Part shown: in pieces, positions 18,601 through 27,013 of the stretch
Position numbering within the stretch: position 1 is the first letter of the stretch
Layout: each line of letters opens with the position of its first letter
Origin: an uncultured Aquimarina sp.
GTDB lineage: Bacteria; Bacteroidota; Bacteroidia; Flavobacteriales; Flavobacteriaceae
Assembly (NCBI RefSeq): GCF_947500065.1
Contig: NZ_CANMQT010000002.1
Location: forward strand, 558,001-622,000
Length of the DNA stretch: 64,000 nucleotides
Reading direction: 5' to 3'
Translations under genes and position numbers: made by a program
The notes under the pieces: model-generated
Seen by the model: the letters and a program-made list of their open reading frames with translations, nothing else
What the model was told of the DNA's origin: nothing
Database searches by the model: none

Positions 18601-18661
18601 CATTCTCTGCCCAATAGGCTTGCCATCTGGCTTCAATCGCATTAAAATCGTAACTCATCAT
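15638..18661 (-). CDS. leuS: Leucyl-tRNA synthetase
   Basis: The class I synthetase charges tRNA-Leu. The HIGH-type motif is in YPSGAGLHVGHPLGY near residues 43-57 and the KMSKS motif (EKMSKSKYN) near residue 782. The editing domain (TTRPDTIFGVSF) is present. At 1007 residues it is longer than the roughly 860-residue E. coli enzyme. Extra length is visible in the early part after the HIGH motif and in the leucine-specific insertion just before KMSKS (about 690-780), as is usual in Bacteroidota. Start alternatives are two adjacent ATGs. A -7-like box (TAAATTTG, 18677-18684) stands just upstream. Confidence 0.97.
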   Translation of the reverse strand: MMSYDFNAIEARWQAYWAENGTFKAENNSDKPKYYVLDMFPYPSGAGLHVGHPLGYIASDIYARYKRHKGFNVLHPQGYDSFGLPAEQYAIQTGQHPSRTTYINIEGCFDDEGKIRPEFIDEKGDIKKEAYNSEGNIIAGYRKQMDKIGFSFDWSREVRTSDPTFYKWTQWIFTELFNSWYDNDADKARSISELEQLFSETGNANINAVCDEDIAQFTAADWNGYSSKEKQEVLLKYRLTYLAETEVNWCPQLGTVLANDEIVNGVSERGGYPVIRKKMTQWSMRISAYAQRLIDGLNTIDWPQPLKDSQTNWIGRSEGASVIFNVKDHDEVIDVFTTRPDTIFGVSFMTLAPEHELVSKITIPEQKEAINTYIEATAKRSERDRMADVKTISGVFTGAYAEHPFTKEPVPIWIGDYVLAGYGTGAVMAVPCGDQRDYDFAKHFGIDIPNIFEGIDISEEAFADKDNTIIANSDFLNGLKYKKAVKTAIYELEKLGQGKGKINYRLRDAVFSRQRYWGEPFPVYYVDGMPQMIDLKHLPIELPEVEKYLPTETGEPPLGRADVWAWDTTKNEVVSNDLIDHATVFPLELNTMPGWAGSSYYFNRYMDPNNDDEVFSQDAIKYWKDVDLYIGGSEHATGHLLYARFWQKFLFDKGIVPVNEFAKKLINQGMILGTSAIVYEAVLEDKNIPNIYISAKLFHQDNTENPKHWNEFYEFLRNYGLSDEVIKEVRYSETEIHIDISILKGQEEIDIEKLKEWRREFKNAKFFFEDDGKFLASREVEKMSKSKYNVLNPDGICDQYGADSLRLYEMFLGPLEQAKPWNTAGITGVHSFLKKLWKLYHNGDVFGVADTEPSTDNLKTLHKTIKKVEEDIENFSFNTSVSTFMIAVNELKDQQCNARGILEPLLILVSPYAPHIAEELWSKLGHETSIATAAFPIFDEKHLIESTKQYPISFNGKMRFMMELPLDMSKEDIETAVMAHEKTQQQLAGREPKKVIVVPGKIVNVVG

Positions 18662-18676
18662 CTGAAATTAAGACCG

Positions 18677-18684
18677 CAAATTTA
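18677..18684 (-). promoter_or_regulatory. Putative -7 box of leuS
   Basis: The minus strand reads TAAATTTG, matching the Bacteroidota consensus TAnnTTTG, 16 bases upstream of the leuS start. No clear -33 TTTG was seen at the right spacing, so this is a partial match. Confidence 0.4.
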
Positions 18685-18717
18685 CGATTTTATGCGAGTT
18701 TAGTGCACTTTTTTACT

Positions 18718-19650
18718 TTAGTTTTTAGGCATTCTAGCTTTTGCTTCCATCGGCTGTAAACAACTATAAATAAATGCGTTCACAGGAGTATCTATACTAA
18801 GTTTTTCTCCTTCTTTCACAATAAAACCATTAAAATTATCTAATTCAGAAGGTCTGCCTTCCATAATATCTCTTTGTGTAGAAGCAGTTGCGGTATAAGG
18901 TTGCTTCCCTATTAAAATCATTATTCCATCTACAATGGCTGAAGGCATTTCAACACCTTTGGCTATGGCTATTTTATAAATCTCAGTAGCTGTTGCTCTA
19001 AGCATCTTATTTAATTCAGGATGCTCACACATTTCTCCAATAGTTGCCCTTGTGAGTGCTCCTAATCCACTTACTGTAGCAATGAACATAAATTTACTCC
19101 AGATATCAACTTGGATATTTTCAGAGATTTTATTCTTAAATCCAGCTTTATCAAAAATTAACTTTACCTTTTGTAAACGATCCGATTTACTCTTATCCAA
19201 CTCCCCAAAAATGACTTCAGGTGTATGACCAAAATGCGAGATAATTCCAGGAACCTCTATTTTACTATAAATCTTACACAAACCACCAAGCACACGTTTT
19301 TTATCAATCACTGACATTACATTTTCTGCATTATCTGCGCCATTCTGCAATGGAATCACAATAGTATCATCTTTCAGGATTGGTCTTATAAGTTCTGCTG
19401 CATCTTGTACTTGCCAAGATTTGGTGCAAATCAAAACTAAATCTGCTTTATCAACTTTGTGTATATCATCAGTAGCTAAAAAAGGTCTCGTAACGAAATC
19501 CCCATCAATACTTTTAACTTGCAATCCATTCTGAAGTATCGCTGCAAGGTGTTTTCCTCTAGCGATCATAGTTACTTTTTGCCCTGAACGAGCAATTTTT
19601 CCTCCAAAATATCCTCCAACACCACCAATACCAATAATTACTATATGCAT
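18718..19650 (-). CDS. panE: Ketopantoate reductase (2-dehydropantoate 2-reductase)
   Basis: This enzyme reduces ketopantoate to pantoate with NADPH in the pathway to pantothenate and coenzyme A. The 310-residue protein starts with the dinucleotide-binding motif GIGGVGGYFGG (residues 7-17). It has the ApbA/PanE segments CTKSWQVQDA (catalytic Lys), LQNGADN and the C-terminal helical domain with GRPSELDNFNG. Paralogues of this family are common, so a related 2-hydroxyacid reductase cannot be excluded. No other pan genes are nearby. Confidence 0.85.
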   Translation of the reverse strand: MHIVIIGIGGVGGYFGGKIARSGQKVTMIARGKHLAAILQNGLQVKSIDGDFVTRPFLATDDIHKVDKADLVLICTKSWQVQDAAELIRPILKDDTIVIPLQNGADNAENVMSVIDKKRVLGGLCKIYSKIEVPGIISHFGHTPEVIFGELDKSKSDRLQKVKLIFDKAGFKNKISENIQVDIWSKFMFIATVSGLGALTRATIGEMCEHPELNKMLRATATEIYKIAIAKGVEMPSAIVDGIMILIGKQPYTATASTQRDIMEGRPSELDNFNGFIVKEGEKLSIDTPVNAFIYSCLQPMEAKARMPKN

Positions 19651-19816
19651 ATTCTTTTTAGATAAATTAGATTTTTAGATCATTAGATCACTCTGCTCTT
19701 AGAAACTTAGGTAATTCCAAAATTCCTTTTACGAAATATAATCTTTATTGTGATTTCAAAAAATTTTAATCCTTATTAGACGTTACCTGTATAGATCAAA
19801 GTTAATTAAAACATCA

Positions 19817-19848
19817 TAATCCTGCGATCTTCTTTTGCAACAGGATTA
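19817..19848 (+). other. Stem-loop in the ftsX leader
   Basis: An eight-base-pair stem TAATCCTG/CAGGATTA with a 16-base loop precedes an AT-rich run 33 bases before the ftsX start. It might be a weak terminator or a leader structure. The rest of the 230-base gap between panE and ftsX holds no gene that I can see. Confidence 0.35.
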
Positions 19849-19880
19849 ATTTATTATTTTTACCTGCAAAACAAACTTCT

Positions 19881-20759
19881 ATGAGTTCATCTTTTGAAAA
19901 ATATCAGAAACGTAGACTAATTTCCTCGTACTTCTCTGTGGTCATTAGTATTTCTCTGGTACTTTTTTTATTAGGCTTATTGGGACTTTTAGTATTGAAT
20001 ACAAAAAAAGTTGCAGATCATTTTAAAGAAAAAATTGCGCTCACTATCTATTTAAAGGACACTGCAAAAGAAGTGGAGATCAAACAAATGGAGAAAAGCT
20101 TAGCACTAGCAGAATACACAAAATCCACTACTTATATCTCCAAAGATGAAGCAGCAGAAGAACATAGCAAAGATATTGGAGAAAATTTTATGGATTTTCT
20201 AGGCTATAATCCACTACAAAACTCTATTGATGTATATCTAAAAGCAGATTTTGTAGATCAGGTAAAAATTGATGAAATCACTACATCTATTACTAAAAAG
20301 GATTTTGTTGACGAAGTAACATATGACAAGCCTTTGATATCTCTATTAAATGATAATATCAAAAAAATAAGTTTTTGGGTTTTGCTAATTAGTGGAATTT
20401 TTACATTCATAGCAGTACTTCTGATTAATAGTTCTATTCGACTATCTGTTTATTCTAAACGTTTTATTATTAAAACTATGCAGATGGTAGGTGCTACAAA
20501 AAAGTTTATTCGCAGACCTTTTGTGTGGAAGAGTGTTCGGCTAGGGATGATTGGTGCTTTTGTAGCGCTTATTGGAGTTGCCATAGTATTGTTTTATTTA
20601 GACAAGGCATTCCCTGAATTAGCTTTACTTAGTGATGAAATACTATTGATAGGATTATTTGTAGGTGTTTTTGGGATTGGAATACTAATTACCTGGATTA
20701 GTACGTTCTTTGCTACTCAGCGTTTTCTGAATCTCAGAACTGATGAATTGTATTATTAA
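19881..20759 (+). CDS. ftsX: Cell division protein FtsX
   Basis: FtsX is the membrane part of the FtsEX complex that controls peptidoglycan hydrolases at the division site. The 292-residue protein has one N-terminal transmembrane helix (about 20-40), an extracytoplasmic domain (about 45-165) and three C-terminal helices with the typical QMVGATKKFIRRPF coupling segment. FtsE is not adjacent. It is the first gene of a plus-strand envelope operon that continues through DUF3098, uppP and truB, an arrangement common in flavobacteria. Confidence 0.93.
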   Translation: MSSSFEKYQKRRLISSYFSVVISISLVLFLLGLLGLLVLNTKKVADHFKEKIALTIYLKDTAKEVEIKQMEKSLALAEYTKSTTYISKDEAAEEHSKDIGENFMDFLGYNPLQNSIDVYLKADFVDQVKIDEITTSITKKDFVDEVTYDKPLISLLNDNIKKISFWVLLISGIFTFIAVLLINSSIRLSVYSKRFIIKTMQMVGATKKFIRRPFVWKSVRLGMIGAFVALIGVAIVLFYLDKAFPELALLSDEILLIGLFVGVFGIGILITWISTFFATQRFLNLRTDELYY

Positions 20760-20773
20760 AGTAAGTTTGTAAA

Positions 20774-21181
20774 ATGCAAAAAACAGGTAAAATATTCTTT
20801 TCTATATCTTTCGTATTGTTTGTGATTTTTATGTGGATAATGATTCAAACATTTAAACCTATACGTAATGTACAACCAGATGAAGTAATAGAAATTACTG
20901 GAAAAGTTACCCAAATAAAAGATGGAGGTGGTTTTGACATTGCCATTACCTTAGAAAATGATGACCATTATTATTATATTAATAGAGGTTTAGAGCAAGG
21001 GTTAACCATAGAGGAATTACAAAAGGAACTACTGAACAAAAAAGTTACTTTGTATCCTATTCATAGATGGACTATATTTACACGTGATAAAATTATGGGA
21101 CACATCTCTAAATTGATGATCGAAGATCGCGTGATTTTTAATGAACTTAATAACGATATTCATGAGCAAACAATCCAATAA
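20774..21181 (+). CDS. Small membrane-anchored protein of unknown function
   Basis: I do not recognise this 135-residue protein. It has one N-terminal hydrophobic helix (about 8-27) and a soluble part (about 30-135) with alternating beta-like segments, including EVIEITGKVTQIKDGGGFDIAITLEND, which resembles a small beta-barrel or OB-like fold. It is preceded by ftsX with a 14-base gap, and its 3' end overlaps the DUF3098 start by 20 bases, so it belongs to the ftsX-uppP operon and is probably an envelope protein. Confidence 0.65.
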   Translation: MQKTGKIFFSISFVLFVIFMWIMIQTFKPIRNVQPDEVIEITGKVTQIKDGGGFDIAITLENDDHYYYINRGLEQGLTIEELQKELLNKKVTLYPIHRWTIFTRDKIMGHISKLMIEDRVIFNELNNDIHEQTIQ

Positions 21182-21425
21182 TAATGTGCAACACAAACCA
21201 GATTTCGTTTTTGGGAAAAAGAACTATGTCATGATGGCGATCGGTATTGCTGTAATCGCACTTGGATTTATTCTTATGGCAGGAGGAGGAAGTGATGACC
21301 CTAATGTCTTTAATCCCGATATCTACAATTTTAGAAGAATTCGACTTGCGCCTACAATTGTTTTAATTGGTTTTGGGATTGAGGTATATGCTATTTTATT
21401 AAATCCTGACAAGAAGAAAAACTAG
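21162..21425 (+). CDS. DUF3098 family small membrane protein
   Basis: The likely start is the ATG at 21162, giving 87 residues beginning MSKQSNNN; an upstream ATG at 21141 would lie inside the preceding gene. It has two transmembrane helices (about 22-40 and 65-82) separated by a short loop with NPDIYNFRRIRLAPT, the pattern of DUF3098. The family is restricted to Bacteroidota and sits between ftsX and uppP in many of them. Function unknown. Confidence 0.85.
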   Translation: MSKQSNNNVQHKPDFVFGKKNYVMMAIGIAVIALGFILMAGGGSDDPNVFNPDIYNFRRIRLAPTIVLIGFGIEVYAILLNPDKKKN

Positions 21426-21454
21426 TAATTAATCAATTTATCTTCTGGTAATTA

Positions 21455-21462
21455 TATATTTG
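21455..21462 (+). promoter_or_regulatory. Putative -7 box of uppP
   Basis: TATATTTG matches the Bacteroidota consensus TAnnTTTG 26 bases before the uppP start. No convincing -33 element was found, so uppP may have an internal promoter within the ftsX operon. Confidence 0.45.
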
Positions 21463-21488
21463 CATCGAATTTTTAGAAACCTTTTTCT

Positions 21489-22283
21489 ATGGAAATCATT
21501 GATGCAATTATTTTAGGTATTATTCAAGGGCTTACAGAATTTCTTCCTGTTTCTTCTAGTGGCCATTTAGAAATAGGAAAAGCTATTCTTGGTAGCGAAA
21601 GTGTTCCTGAAGAATCACTGCTTTTTACGGTAGTTCTACATTTTGCAACAGCGCTTAGTACCATTGTAGTATTTAGAAAGGACATTCTGCAAATTATAAA
21701 AGGACTTCTCCAATTCAAGAAAAATGAAGAAACAATGTTCTCTCTAAGAATAATAGTTTCTATGATTCCTGCAGTTATGATAGGATTATTTTTCGAGGAA
21801 CAATTAGAACAACTTTTCGGAGGAAATATCATGTTTGTTGGTTTTATGTTGATCATCACGGCTATACTTCTATGGCTAGCAGATAAAGCAAAGGATACGG
21901 CAAAAATAGTTACCACTTCTAATGCGTTTATTATAGGAATTGCTCAGGCAATAGCCATGTTACCAGGAATTTCGAGAAGTGGAGCTACGATATCCACTTC
22001 AGTATTACTTGGTAATGACAAGACAAAAGCGGCTAGATTTTCATTCTTAATGGTAATTCCATTAATTTTTGGCAAGATTGGTAAAGATCTTTTAAGTGGA
22101 GATCTTACTATTTCTGCAGAAAGTAGTACTCCTTTGATTTTAGGCTTTATAGCTGCCTTTATTTCTGGTCTTTTTGCTTGTACCTGGATGATTTCTTTGG
22201 TAAAAAAGAGTAAATTATCATATTTTGCCTTATATTGTATTGTTGTTGGCGTTGTAGCCATCATCTTTGGTTTTATTAAATAG
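21489..22283 (+). CDS. uppP: Undecaprenyl-diphosphatase
   Basis: UppP (BacA) removes a phosphate from undecaprenyl diphosphate, recycling the lipid carrier for peptidoglycan and other wall polymers. The 264-residue protein has about eight hydrophobic helices and both signature blocks: GLTEFLPVSSSGHLEI near the N-terminus and LPGISRSGATIS in the middle. It follows DUF3098 by 63 bases and precedes truB by 9. It is complete. Confidence 0.96.
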   Translation: MEIIDAIILGIIQGLTEFLPVSSSGHLEIGKAILGSESVPEESLLFTVVLHFATALSTIVVFRKDILQIIKGLLQFKKNEETMFSLRIIVSMIPAVMIGLFFEEQLEQLFGGNIMFVGFMLIITAILLWLADKAKDTAKIVTTSNAFIIGIAQAIAMLPGISRSGATISTSVLLGNDKTKAARFSFLMVIPLIFGKIGKDLLSGDLTISAESSTPLILGFIAAFISGLFACTWMISLVKKSKLSYFALYCIVVGVVAIIFGFIK

Positions 22284-22292
22284 TCCCCAATA

Positions 22293-23000
22293 ATGCTAAC
22301 CGAACAAGATTATAAAGACGGTCAAGTTCTTTTGATCGATAAGCCTCTACAATGGACATCCTTTCAGGTTGTTAATAAACTACGATGGCTAATTCGTAAG
22401 AATTTTGGAATAAAAAAAATAAAAGTAGGACATGCAGGAACATTAGATCCTCTTGCTTCTGGATTACTTATTATATGTACTGGTAAGTTCACAAAGCGCA
22501 TACAAGAGTTTATGGGACAAACCAAGGAATACACAGGAACCATTACACTAGGAGCAACTACTCCTTCATACGACTTAGAAACTGAGGTAGATCAGACTTT
22601 TGCGATTGATCATATTTCTGAAGATATTATAAAAGCAACCACCAAACAATTTATTGGTGAAATAGATCAATATCCTCCTGTTTTTTCTGCTTTAAAAAAA
22701 GATGGAAAACGCTTATACGAATATGCTCGGGAAGGTGAAAAAGTAGAAATAGCGGCAAGAAAGATTACTATTAACGAATTCGAAATTACTAGAGTTCAAT
22801 TACCAGAAGTAGATTTTAGAGTTGTCTGTGGTAAAGGAACGTATATTAGATCCTTGGCACATGATTTTGGTAAAGCATTACAAAGCGGAGGTCATTTAAG
22901 TGTTTTAAGAAGAACCAAAATAGGAGAATTCTCAGTAGCCAATGCCATTAGCCCAGAAGTGTTTGAAAATCAGATGAAAACAGAAATTGAAACAGCATAA
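22293..23000 (+). CDS. truB: tRNA pseudouridine(55) synthase TruB
   Basis: TruB makes pseudouridine 55 in the T-loop of tRNAs. The catalytic Asp52 lies in VGHAGTLDPLASGLL, and the family blocks TKEYTGTITLG, YPPVFSALKKDGKRLYEYAR and GKGTYIRSLAHD are all present. At 235 residues it lacks a C-terminal PUA domain, as is usual for short bacterial forms. It is the fifth gene of the ftsX operon. Confidence 0.96.
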   Translation: MLTEQDYKDGQVLLIDKPLQWTSFQVVNKLRWLIRKNFGIKKIKVGHAGTLDPLASGLLIICTGKFTKRIQEFMGQTKEYTGTITLGATTPSYDLETEVDQTFAIDHISEDIIKATTKQFIGEIDQYPPVFSALKKDGKRLYEYAREGEKVEIAARKITINEFEITRVQLPEVDFRVVCGKGTYIRSLAHDFGKALQSGGHLSVLRRTKIGEFSVANAISPEVFENQMKTEIETA

Positions 23001-23033
23001 AATATTATAGAAGAAAAGGAGTTATAGATACCT

Positions 23034-23741
23034 ATGGAATTTATAGAAAAACATAAAGCTTTGATTATCACCTCCATGTTGATGGGGATTTTTGTGTTGA
23101 CGCTCTATAACATTAATATGGTTAATAGAAAAAAGCAGCAGTCTGAAATCATGATGGAAATTCCAGAGGAATTGATGGAAGAACTTACCAAAGAAGAAGA
23201 ACCGGAGACCGCACCCGAAGAAGACAGACAATTAATAGCATCTAAGAGAACTCATGATGCTTTTAATGAGGATTTTGAAGATTCAGAAGATTTTGAGGAA
23301 AGAATAAAATCTTTAACCGAGACAGAAGAAGCTACAGAAGAAACTTCTGATAAAACTCAGCTAGCAGAAGGTCAAGAAACTATCAATGAAGACATCATTA
23401 ATGAAGAAGTTGCTGAAGCTAAGAAAAATGAAAAACCTATTAGCGAAGAAACTAATAACAAATACAGCTCGTCAAGTTGGAGTCTAAAAGGTCGTGATAT
23501 TATTGGCAAAGTACCTAATCCTGTATACACTTGCAATGGAAGCGGAAAAGTTGTTGTCAAAATTGAGGTAAACCAAAATGGTTATGTCATTGACGCCAAA
23601 ATAGACAAAAAGAAATCTACCACCAGAAACGAGTGTCTTTTTGATAACGCATTAGATTATGCGCAGGATGCATTATTCTCATCTTCGCAAACAAAAGAGC
23701 AAAAAGGTTTTATTACTTACTATTTTAATTACGGAGGTTAG
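23034..23741 (+). CDS. TonB-like energy transducer family protein
   Basis: This 235-residue protein has an N-terminal transmembrane helix (about 10-28), a long Glu-rich periplasmic linker (about 40-140) and a C-terminal domain (about 155-235) with the pattern GKVVVKIEVNQNGYVIDAKI and ending FITYYFNYGG, as in TonB C-terminal domains. The linker is acidic rather than Pro-rich, so it may not be a classical TonB. It ends the ftsX-uppP-truB operon, and the convergent thioredoxin-like gene begins its stop two bases further on. Confidence 0.75.
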   Translation: MEFIEKHKALIITSMLMGIFVLTLYNINMVNRKKQQSEIMMEIPEELMEELTKEEEPETAPEEDRQLIASKRTHDAFNEDFEDSEDFEERIKSLTETEEATEETSDKTQLAEGQETINEDIINEEVAEAKKNEKPISEETNNKYSSSSWSLKGRDIIGKVPNPVYTCNGSGKVVVKIEVNQNGYVIDAKIDKKKSTTRNECLFDNALDYAQDALFSSSQTKEQKGFITYYFNYGG

Positions 23742-23743
23742 AT

Positions 23744-24355
23744 TTAAAGCAGCTTTAACAAATCTTCAGCTATATTGCTTCCTTTATCTTTATTATACCA
23801 AACTTGCAGGTCTTCTTTAAATTGTGGATCTAAACTACCGTGTGCTATCTTATAATCATCTACCATTTTGGTAGCAACTGATGGTCTTGGACCCCAAGTA
23901 TCAACTACTTCCTTAGTTTCTGTATTATATGCTATTAATTTTGGAATTGACTTTCCTCCATTAGTTAGAAAATTATTCATTAACTCATCATGTTCATCTC
24001 TAGATATAACTCTCAAATCAATTCCTTCATTCATTTCAGAAAGCTTATTGATAACTGGCAGTGATTGCGCAGCGTCACCACACCAACCTTCTGTTAGCAC
24101 TAACCACGTAATATTTGTTTTAGCTTCAGAAAACGTCTCGGCTACAACACCATTAATTTTTAGTGTTTTATCCAGACGCTTCATTCTTCTATCATTAAGC
24201 ATACTATAATTAGTAAGCGCTTCTGATTGCTCATTACCTGTAGATTCACCCTTAGCTAATAAATCACTTACTATGCCTCTATATTCTTGATAGGAATATG
24301 AATTGCTTATTCCTTCTTCTATTAATTCATTTATTGTCATTGTGGTCGTCTCCAT
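23744..24355 (-). CDS. Thioredoxin-fold protein with single active-site Cys
   Basis: The 203-residue protein has a thioredoxin fold around residues 75-190. The usual WCxxC is replaced by W91-C92-G-D-A95, so only the first cysteine remains. The cis-proline loop is seen at SIPKLIAYN. The family is common in Bacteroidota and cannot make the normal intramolecular disulfide. It may be a monothiol reductase or bind another partner. It is a single gene, convergent with the TonB-like gene. Confidence 0.8.
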   Translation of the reverse strand: METTTMTINELIEEGISNSYSYQEYRGIVSDLLAKGESTGNEQSEALTNYSMLNDRRMKRLDKTLKINGVVAETFSEAKTNITWLVLTEGWCGDAAQSLPVINKLSEMNEGIDLRVISRDEHDELMNNFLTNGGKSIPKLIAYNTETKEVVDTWGPRPSVATKMVDDYKIAHGSLDPQFKEDLQVWYNKDKGSNIAEDLLKLL

Positions 24356-24459
24356 AATTTTATCTATATATTACCATATAGGACGATATAGATATCTAAA
24401 ACTTACAAAATCGAAATTTGCCGCTAATGTAATATCTTTATGCATTAAAAAATATTTTT

Positions 24460-25023
24460 ATGGAAAAACATAGATGTGGTTGGTGTGCTGGTGATTCTTT
24501 ATATGAGTCTTATCACGACAACGAATGGGGAGTGCCATTACACGATGAACAACTTTTATTTGAATTCCTTATTTTAGAAACCTTTCAGGCTGGATTAAGC
24601 TGGATTACTATTCTAAAAAAAAGAGAGAATTTCAGGCTTGCTTTTGATAATTTCGATTATAAAATTGTTGCCCAATATAATGATGTTAAGAAAGACGAAT
24701 TACTCCAGAATGCAGGCATAATTCGTAATAAACTTAAGGTTAATTCGGCTGTTACCAATGCCCAAAACTTTATGAAGATCCAAGAAGAATTTGGCAGCTT
24801 TGACTCTTATATATGGAGCTTTGTAGATAAAAAACCTATTGTAAATACCTGGAAACATCATAAAGAATGTCCTGCTAATACAGAAATTTCTGATCAAATT
24901 AGTAAAGATCTAAAAAAACGAGGTTTTAAATTTGTAGGTTCTACTGTGATCTATGCTTTTATGCAGGCTATCGGAATGGTAAATGATCACACTATTCATT
25001 GCTTTAGATATAAAGAAGTTTAG
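24460..25023 (+). CDS. tag: DNA-3-methyladenine glycosylase I
   Basis: Tag removes 3-methyladenine from alkylated DNA. The 187-residue protein begins with the zinc-site segment RCGWCAGDSLYESYHDNEWG, has LILETFQAGLSWITILKKRENF in the middle and ends with FVGSTVIYAFMQAIGMVNDHTIHCFR, carrying the C-terminal His and Cys ligands. The ACT-domain gene starts two bases after its stop, so the two are co-transcribed. Confidence 0.95.
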   Translation: MEKHRCGWCAGDSLYESYHDNEWGVPLHDEQLLFEFLILETFQAGLSWITILKKRENFRLAFDNFDYKIVAQYNDVKKDELLQNAGIIRNKLKVNSAVTNAQNFMKIQEEFGSFDSYIWSFVDKKPIVNTWKHHKECPANTEISDQISKDLKKRGFKFVGSTVIYAFMQAIGMVNDHTIHCFRYKEV

Positions 25024-25025
25024 AA

Positions 25026-25430
25026 ATGGCTGGCGAAAAGAATTTAATAACTCTGATCCAAAAAATGACTCCAGAGCTACAGCCTGGAGAATATGTTTTT
25101 GCTACAGTAAAAACAATAGATACGATCCCAAGAAAAGATACAATTTGTGAATTCAAAGAAAAAGAGGGTATTACAATTGTTCTAGAACGTAAAAAAGCCG
25201 ACAACCTTAACTTGGACTATAAATTTGTTGCCTCGTGGATAACTTTAAAAATACATTCTTCACTAGATGCGATTGGTCTTACCGCTGCATTTTCAGCAGA
25301 ATTAGCAGCCCATCAAATAAGTTGTAATGTGATTGCAGGTTATTATCATGATCACATTTTTGTTAATAAACGTGATGGCAAAAAAACAATTGAAGTTCTT
25401 AAAAACTTATCTAAAACCTATAAAGGTTAG
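25026..25430 (+). CDS. ACT domain-containing protein
   Basis: This 134-residue protein consists of two small ACT-like modules, beginning LITLIQKMTPELQPGEYVFATV and ending with SAELAAHQISCNVIAGYYHDHIFVNKRDG. Such stand-alone ACT proteins bind small molecules, perhaps amino acids, but no ligand is established. It starts two bases after tag and is convergent with upp. Confidence 0.82.
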   Translation: MAGEKNLITLIQKMTPELQPGEYVFATVKTIDTIPRKDTICEFKEKEGITIVLERKKADNLNLDYKFVASWITLKIHSSLDAIGLTAAFSAELAAHQISCNVIAGYYHDHIFVNKRDGKKTIEVLKNLSKTYKG

Positions 25431-25439
25431 TTATTAGTC

Positions 25440-26093
25440 TCACAGCTTTACTCCAAAAGACAAATCTCCTGCATCTCCCAATCCAGGAGTTATATAACCT
25501 CTATTACTTAATTCCTCATCTATTGCAGCGATCCATAAATGTGTATTTTTCGGAAAAACATCTTTAATGTACTCAACCCCTTCTCTAGAACCAATAACAG
25601 ATATGATATGAATCTGTTTAGGTTCTCCATGGTTCTTCATAGCCTTAATAGTATTCTCTAAGGTTTTCCCGGTAGCCAGCATTGGATCGGCTAACAATAA
25701 TGTCTTATTTTCTAAAGATGGTGATGCTAAATAATTAACTACAACATCAAAATCATCTGTGCCTTCACGATGATCTCTATATGCTGATATAAATGCGTTC
25801 TCTGCAGTATCAAAATAATTAAGAAGCCCCTGATGTAATGGCAAACCTGCTCTCAAAATAGAACATAATACTAGTTCCTTTTCTGGAATTGAAATTTCCT
25901 TGGCACCTAAGGGAGTTTGAACAATTTCTAGGGTATATGCTAATGTTTTACTTAATTCATACCCTAAAACCTCGCCGATACGTTCTATATTCTTTCTAAA
26001 GCGCATAGTATCTTTTTGTATGGTACTATCTCTAATTTCGCTAATAAATTGATTTAAAATAGAGTTTTCAGTTTCAAGGTTATGAACAATCAT
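25440..26093 (-). CDS. upp: Uracil phosphoribosyltransferase
   Basis: Upp converts uracil and PRPP into UMP, the pyrimidine salvage step. The 217-residue protein has the PRPP-binding loop LLADPMLATGKTL and the uracil-site C-terminal segment RGYITPGLGDAGDLSFG. N-terminal TIQKDTMRFRKNIERIG matches the family. It is complete and lies 27 bases downstream of aat on the same strand. Confidence 0.95.
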   Translation of the reverse strand: MIVHNLETENSILNQFISEIRDSTIQKDTMRFRKNIERIGEVLGYELSKTLAYTLEIVQTPLGAKEISIPEKELVLCSILRAGLPLHQGLLNYFDTAENAFISAYRDHREGTDDFDVVVNYLASPSLENKTLLLADPMLATGKTLENTIKAMKNHGEPKQIHIISVIGSREGVEYIKDVFPKNTHLWIAAIDEELSNRGYITPGLGDAGDLSFGVKL

Positions 26094-26120
26094 ACAGGAT
26101 AAAATTTAATTTGCATAAAA

Positions 26121-26759
26121 CTACTTTAAAAATTCCATAAACGTATCTCTAGGAACTTCTTTTGCTCCTAAACTAGCTAAATGATCTGTATACACCTGGC
26201 AATCTATTAATCGTACCCCTTTTTGTTTTAAAAGTTCAATCAACTTAATAAAACCATATTTCGAAGCATTACTTACCTTGGCAAACATACTCTCTCCACA
26301 AAACACTTTTTTTTCTTCTAACCATATTCCATATAAGCCTCCTACTAATTTCTCATGCTGCCATACTTCTACAGAAATAGCACACCCTATTTCATGCAAT
26401 TGTATATAAGCCGTTTGCATGTCTGATGTAATCCAGGTTCCAAATTGTTCAGGGCGGCTTATCGTCGCACAATTATCAATTACTTGTTTAAAATCCTTAT
26501 TAAAAGTAATCTCGAAACAATTTTTACGTATCAATTGTCTCATGCTTTTACTTATTTTGATGTCTTCAGGATAAAGCACCATTCTGGGATCAGGACTAAA
26601 CCATAAAATAGGTTGATCCTCATCATACCAAGGAAAAATTCCATTATGATATGCATTTAACAATCTAGGTATGGAAAGATCTCCTCCTATGGCCAATAAA
26701 CCATCTTCATTAGCAGCAGATACCGTGGGAAAATCTATGGAATCATTAAGTATATACAA
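26121..26759 (-). CDS. aat: Leucyl/phenylalanyl-tRNA-protein transferase
   Basis: Aat adds Leu or Phe from charged tRNA to proteins with N-terminal Arg or Lys, making them substrates of the ClpS/ClpAP degradation pathway. The 212-residue protein begins with the substrate-binding start and has GLLAIGGDLSIPRLLNAYHNGIFPWY, WFSPDPRMVL, the acceptor segment LVGGLYGIWLEEKKVFCGESMF and LIDCQVYTDHLASLGA. It is complete. The upstream gap (26760-27013) holds a terminator and the presumed promoter. Confidence 0.95.
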   Translation of the reverse strand: MYILNDSIDFPTVSAANEDGLLAIGGDLSIPRLLNAYHNGIFPWYDEDQPILWFSPDPRMVLYPEDIKISKSMRQLIRKNCFEITFNKDFKQVIDNCATISRPEQFGTWITSDMQTAYIQLHEIGCAISVEVWQHEKLVGGLYGIWLEEKKVFCGESMFAKVSNASKYGFIKLIELLKQKGVRLIDCQVYTDHLASLGAKEVPRDTFMEFLK

Positions 26760-26913
26760 AACAGAATTCTAAATGTTTCTACAACGTTAAATATCAAATA
26801 GTTGTTTGAATTGACCAAAAAAATCGCAATATTTGTTAGAACCTTTTAAGATAAATTTTGTTCATCATTGCTTTTTTGAGTTTTATTAAAAGGTTAACCT
26901 AAAACCACAATAT

Positions 26914-26945
26914 GAAAAGTCCGATACTTATGTATCGGACTTTTC
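26914..26945 (-). terminator. Strong intrinsic terminator after the DUF3127 gene
   Basis: A 14-base-pair perfect stem (GAAAAGTCCGATAC with its complement) encloses the loop TTAT. It can serve the minus-strand flavin-reductase/DUF3127 operon that ends at 27014. It may also insulate aat. The remainder of the gap to 26760 shows nothing else. Confidence 0.75.
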
Positions 26946-27013
26946 GCTTTTATATTTCGACAAACCTGCCTTACTGGCTGGGTTCCGTATAATATCTATA
27001 GGTATTGATTTAT

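Noticed and set aside
21524..22264. Antisense frames of 106 and 130 codons opposite uppP
   Set aside because: uppP is complete with both signature motifs; the opposite frames have low-complexity composition.
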